Assembly: GCA_017520825.1 (NCBI GenBank) | Contig: JAFXEX010000010.1 | Coordinates: 38,302-102,301 of the forward strand | Direction of reading: 5' to 3' | DNA: 64,000 bases | From: Clostridia bacterium | Lineage (GTDB): Bacteria; Bacillota; Clostridia; Oscillospirales; SIG627 | Shown here: in pieces, positions 61,688 to 64,000 of the stretch | Position numbering within the stretch: position 1 is the stretch's first letter | Layout: every line of letters begins with the position of its first letter | Translations under genes and position numbers: made by a program | Notes under the pieces: model-generated | Database searches by the model: none | Told to the model about the DNA's origin: nothing | What the model saw: the letters and a program-made list of their open reading frames with translations, nothing else

Positions 61688-62442
61688 TAACAAAAAGAAT
61701 AATACCCTGCCTTGACGTTAAGGACGGCAGAGTTGTCAAGGGCGTTAACTTTCTCGGCCTTGCAGACGTTTCGTCACCCGTTAAGCTTGCAAAGTTTTAC
61801 TCGGACAGTGGCGCCGACGAGCTTGTTTTTTACGACATAACTGCATCTGCCGAGGGAAGAGCCCTCTTTACCGACATTCTTACCGAGGTTGCAAGTACTA
61901 TCTTCGTGCCTCTTACGGTGGGTGGTGGAATTAATACGGTTGCCGACTTTGACATAGTGCTTAAATGTGGCGCCGATAAGGTCAGCGTAAATTCGGGCGC
62001 AATAAGAAACCCCAAGCTTATTGAAGAGGCGGCAAAGAAGTACGGAAATCAATGCGTTGTAATCTCTGCCGACGTGAAAAGGGTGGACGGAGTGTTCAGA
62101 GTGTTTTCCAAGGGTGGCCGTGAAAATACCGGCATGGAAGCAATAGACTGGATAAAGCACGCCGTTGACCTTGGCGCAGGCGAGGTAGTGGTAAACTCAA
62201 TTGACACCGACGGCGTTAAAAAGGGCTTTGACCTTGAAATGCTTGACGCCGTTCTCAACGCCGTAAACGTTCCCGTTATAGCATCGGGTGGTGCCGGCTC
62301 AAAGGAAGACTTTGTAAAGCTTTTCAAAACCCTGCCGTCAATTGATGCAGGACTTGCCGCATCGGTTTTCCATTTCGGTGAAATCGAAATTAAGGATCTG
62401 AAACAGGAATTAAGAAATAATAACGTAACTGTGAGGTTGTAA
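61684..62442 (+). CDS. hisF: Imidazole glycerol phosphate synthase, cyclase subunit
   Basis: HisF (252 residues), the barrel that uses ammonia from HisH to make imidazole glycerol phosphate and AICAR. Catalytic aspartates lie in [18 protein letters not shown] and [23 protein letters not shown] and ASGGAGS bind phosphate. Overlaps hisA by four bases. Confidence 0.98.
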   Translation: MITKRIIPCLDVKDGRVVKGVNFLGLADVSSPVKLAKFYSDSGADELVFYDITASAEGRALFTDILTEVASTIFVPLTVGGGINTVADFDIVLKCGADKVSVNSGAIRNPKLIEEAAKKYGNQCVVISADVKRVDGVFRVFSKGGRENTGMEAIDWIKHAVDLGAGEVVVNSIDTDGVKKGFDLEMLDAVLNAVNVPVIASGGAGSKEDFVKLFKTLPSIDAGLAASVFHFGEIEIKDLKQELRNNNVTVRL

Positions 62443-62443
62443 A

Positions 62444-63094
62444 ATGATAAATATAGACCAGCTTAAATTTGACGAAAAGGGACTTATTCCTGCCATCGTA
62501 GTGGACTCAATAAACGGAGAGGTGCTTACCCTGGCTTATATGAACAAGGAAAGTCTCAAAATTTCAATGGAAAAGGGACTGACCTGCTTCTGGAGCCGTT
62601 CGAGAAACCAGCTCTGGCTTAAAGGGGAAACCAGTGGAAACTATCAGCACGTGGTTTCCATTACTGCAGATTGCGACAAGGACGCACTTGTGGTAGTGGT
62701 AGAGAAGGATGGACCTGCCTGCCACGAGGGCACCAACACCTGCTTTACAAACCCCGTTTATCAAAGCGAGGAGCTTCATCAGTTTACCCTTGATTCACTT
62801 GCTGAGCTTCTTGAGGGCAGAATGAAGGACAAGCCCGAAGGCTCGTATACCACCTATCTTTTTGAAAAGGGAATTGATAAAATTCTTAAAAAGGTAGGGG
62901 AGGAATGTACCGAGGTTATTATTGCAGGAAAGGCAGACGACAAGAAGGAAACTATTTATGAGATTGCCGACCTTGCATATCACGTTATGGTGCTTATGAC
63001 ACAAATGGGCATCAGCGTTGAGGAGGTACACCGTGAGCTTGCCTCCCGTCACATAATCGACAAAAAAGTAAAGCAGGAGAAAATGACGAAATGA
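62444..63094 (+). CDS. hisIE: Bifunctional phosphoribosyl-AMP cyclohydrolase/phosphoribosyl-ATP pyrophosphatase
   Basis: The 216-residue fusion performs steps two and three. Residues 1-110 are the HisI cyclohydrolase, with zinc and magnesium sites in [27 protein letters not shown] and CHEGTNTCF. The HisE pyrophosphatase follows ([45 protein letters not shown]). Confidence 0.97.
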   Translation: MINIDQLKFDEKGLIPAIVVDSINGEVLTLAYMNKESLKISMEKGLTCFWSRSRNQLWLKGETSGNYQHVVSITADCDKDALVVVVEKDGPACHEGTNTCFTNPVYQSEELHQFTLDSLAELLEGRMKDKPEGSYTTYLFEKGIDKILKKVGEECTEVIIAGKADDKKETIYEIADLAYHVMVLMTQMGISVEEVHRELASRHIIDKKVKQEKMTK

Positions 63095-63900
63095 CACCAT
63101 CAGCCTTTCACACTCACTGTACCTTTTGCGACGGAAAAAATACCCCTGAGGAAATGGTGCTTGAAGCAATAAAGCTCGGCTGTGGCGAAATAGGCTTTTC
63201 CTCACACTCCTTTATGGCGCACGAATCAAGATGGGGAATGCCACCCGACGTTGAGGAAAAGTATAAGGCGGAGATTTTACGCTTAAAGGACAAATATAGT
63301 GATAGGATAAAAATATTTCTCGGCATCGAATACGATTGGACCTCGGATATTGATACCACCGATTACGATTACGTTATAGGCGCCGTTCATTACGTTTTGA
63401 AAAACGGTCACTTCATTCCCGTTGACGAAACGGCAGACCACCACAAAAACGCAATTAAAGAGCTTTACGACGGCGACGCCGACGCTCTTGCCGAGGATTA
63501 TTATAAAATGACGTCACAGCTTTACGACAAGACGGGCTGTGATATCATTGCCCATTTCGACATTATAACGAAGTTTGACGAGAGGGATAAGGTATACGAG
63601 GAAACTCCCCGTTATTGTGAGTCAGCACTTTCTGCCTGCCGTTCTCTTGCAAAGAAGCCCGTGGTTTTCGAAATCAATACGGGTGCAATTTCCCGTGGCT
63701 ACCGAACCACGCCATATCCTGCACCCTTTATCCTTGACGAGCTTGTCAGATTGAAGGCGCCTCTCGTTATAACTCCCGATACACATTCGAAAGATACGCT
63801 TATATTCGGTATGAAGGACGTGGAAAGAGCGCTTGACAAAATCAACTGCGCCTACCTGACCGAAATGGAGCAAATACTTGAAATAACACGAAAAAAATAA
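63091..63900 (+). CDS. hisK: Histidinol-phosphatase, PHP type
   Basis: This 269-residue PHP-domain phosphatase makes histidinol from histidinol phosphate. Metal ligands appear in [47 protein letters not shown] and [10 protein letters not shown]. It closes the operon and overlaps hisIE by four bases. No clear terminator follows; the next unit is a tRNA with its own promoter. Confidence 0.94.
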   Translation: MTPSAFHTHCTFCDGKNTPEEMVLEAIKLGCGEIGFSSHSFMAHESRWGMPPDVEEKYKAEILRLKDKYSDRIKIFLGIEYDWTSDIDTTDYDYVIGAVHYVLKNGHFIPVDETADHHKNAIKELYDGDADALAEDYYKMTSQLYDKTGCDIIAHFDIITKFDERDKVYEETPRYCESALSACRSLAKKPVVFEINTGAISRGYRTTPYPAPFILDELVRLKAPLVITPDTHSKDTLIFGMKDVERALDKINCAYLTEMEQILEITRKK

Positions 63901-63921
63901 CAAGTTTTTTCTGAAATTCTA

Positions 63922-63950
63922 TTGACAAATGCCTCGTCTCGTGGTATTAT
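63922..63950 (+). promoter_or_regulatory. Promoter of the tRNA at the right edge
   Basis: TTGACA (63922-63927), 17 bp, TATTAT (63945-63950), 21 bp before the first tRNA base. Confidence 0.75.
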
Positions 63951-63971
63951 ATAACACGTTGAGTCGCTTAT

Positions 63972-64000
63972 GCCTCTGTAGCTCAGTTGGTAGAGCAGAG
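63972..64000 (+). tRNA. tRNA gene, 5' part only
   Basis: GCCTCTG can be the 5' acceptor strand, followed by TA, the D-stem GCTC, the D-loop AGTTGGTAGA, GAGC and the start of the anticodon stem (AGAG). The anticodon lies outside the window, so the isotype is not known. Confidence 0.85.

Noticed and set aside
1..64000. CRISPR array, rRNA operon, prophage or integrative element.
   Set aside because: No regularly spaced repeats, rRNA sequence, integrase or phage structural genes were seen; the DinD/BRO-like fragment alone is not enough.

Overview
The window is a gene-dense chromosomal segment of a low-to-mid GC Gram-positive bacterium of class Clostridia, probably an uncultured gut-type lineage near Oscillospiraceae (family level is a guess). 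The evidence is the set hprK, whiA, a zinc-type S14 (rpsZ), DUF1292, DUF1846, DUF6472, a YerC/TrpR-like regulator, a KOW protein between map and infA, strong AGGAGG ribosome binding sites and promoters close to TTGACA-N17-TATAAT. No rRNA gene, CRISPR array, prophage or intact insertion sequence was seen. Only the start of one tRNA is present, at the right edge.

Left part (1-13.4 kb): the tail of a DinD/BRO-like protein, then a tightly packed plus-strand cluster of hprK, murB, whiA, dnaE, a class A penicillin-binding protein, a CPBP membrane protease, a zinc-ribbon membrane protein, tadA and an amidohydrolase. A CofE-family ligase follows with its own promoter. Between 13.4 and 16.9 kb, on the minus strand, gpmI is followed 3 bp later by a P-type-ATPase-like protein in which all recognised catalytic motifs are altered and the actuator domain is missing.

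Middle (17-32 kb): an ABC-DUF1854-ABC transporter triad, an EF-G-like GTPase, an M29-type aminopeptidase with a secreted transglutaminase/SLH protein, DUF1846, a GC-rich structured intergenic island that may be a small RNA, then minus-strand DUF1292, phosphoglucomutase and a DUF4430 lipoprotein, each with a recognisable promoter.

Ribosomal block (32.4-48.3 kb): the S10, spc and alpha operons are contiguous: rpsJ-rplC-rplD-rplW-rplB-rpsS-rplV-rpsC-rplP-rpmC-rpsQ-rplN-rplX-rplE-rpsZ-rpsH-rplF-rplR-rpsE-rpmD-rplO-secY-adk-map-KOW-infA-rpmJ-rpsM-rpsK-rpsD-rpoA-rplQ. A leader of about 300 nt precedes it. The leader can sequester a strong Shine-Dalgarno that drives a 32-codon upstream ORF ending on the rpsJ ribosome binding site.

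Right part (48.3-64 kb): a histidine-phosphatase/metallophosphoesterase fusion, a heterodimeric ABC exporter followed by a small TipAS-like protein, a bioY-birA pair, DUF6472, and a complete histidine operon (yerC, hisZ, hisG, hisD, hisC, hisB, hisH, hisA, hisF, hisIE, hisK) that covers every step from PRPP/ATP to histidine. A 109-bp repeat with three small hairpins occurs twice, in opposite orientation, near 13.6 kb and 55.2 kb. The observations most worth following are the dead-looking P-type ATPase, the S10 leader, the phosphatase fusion, the ABC/DUF1854 triad and the ABC/TipAS-like unit.
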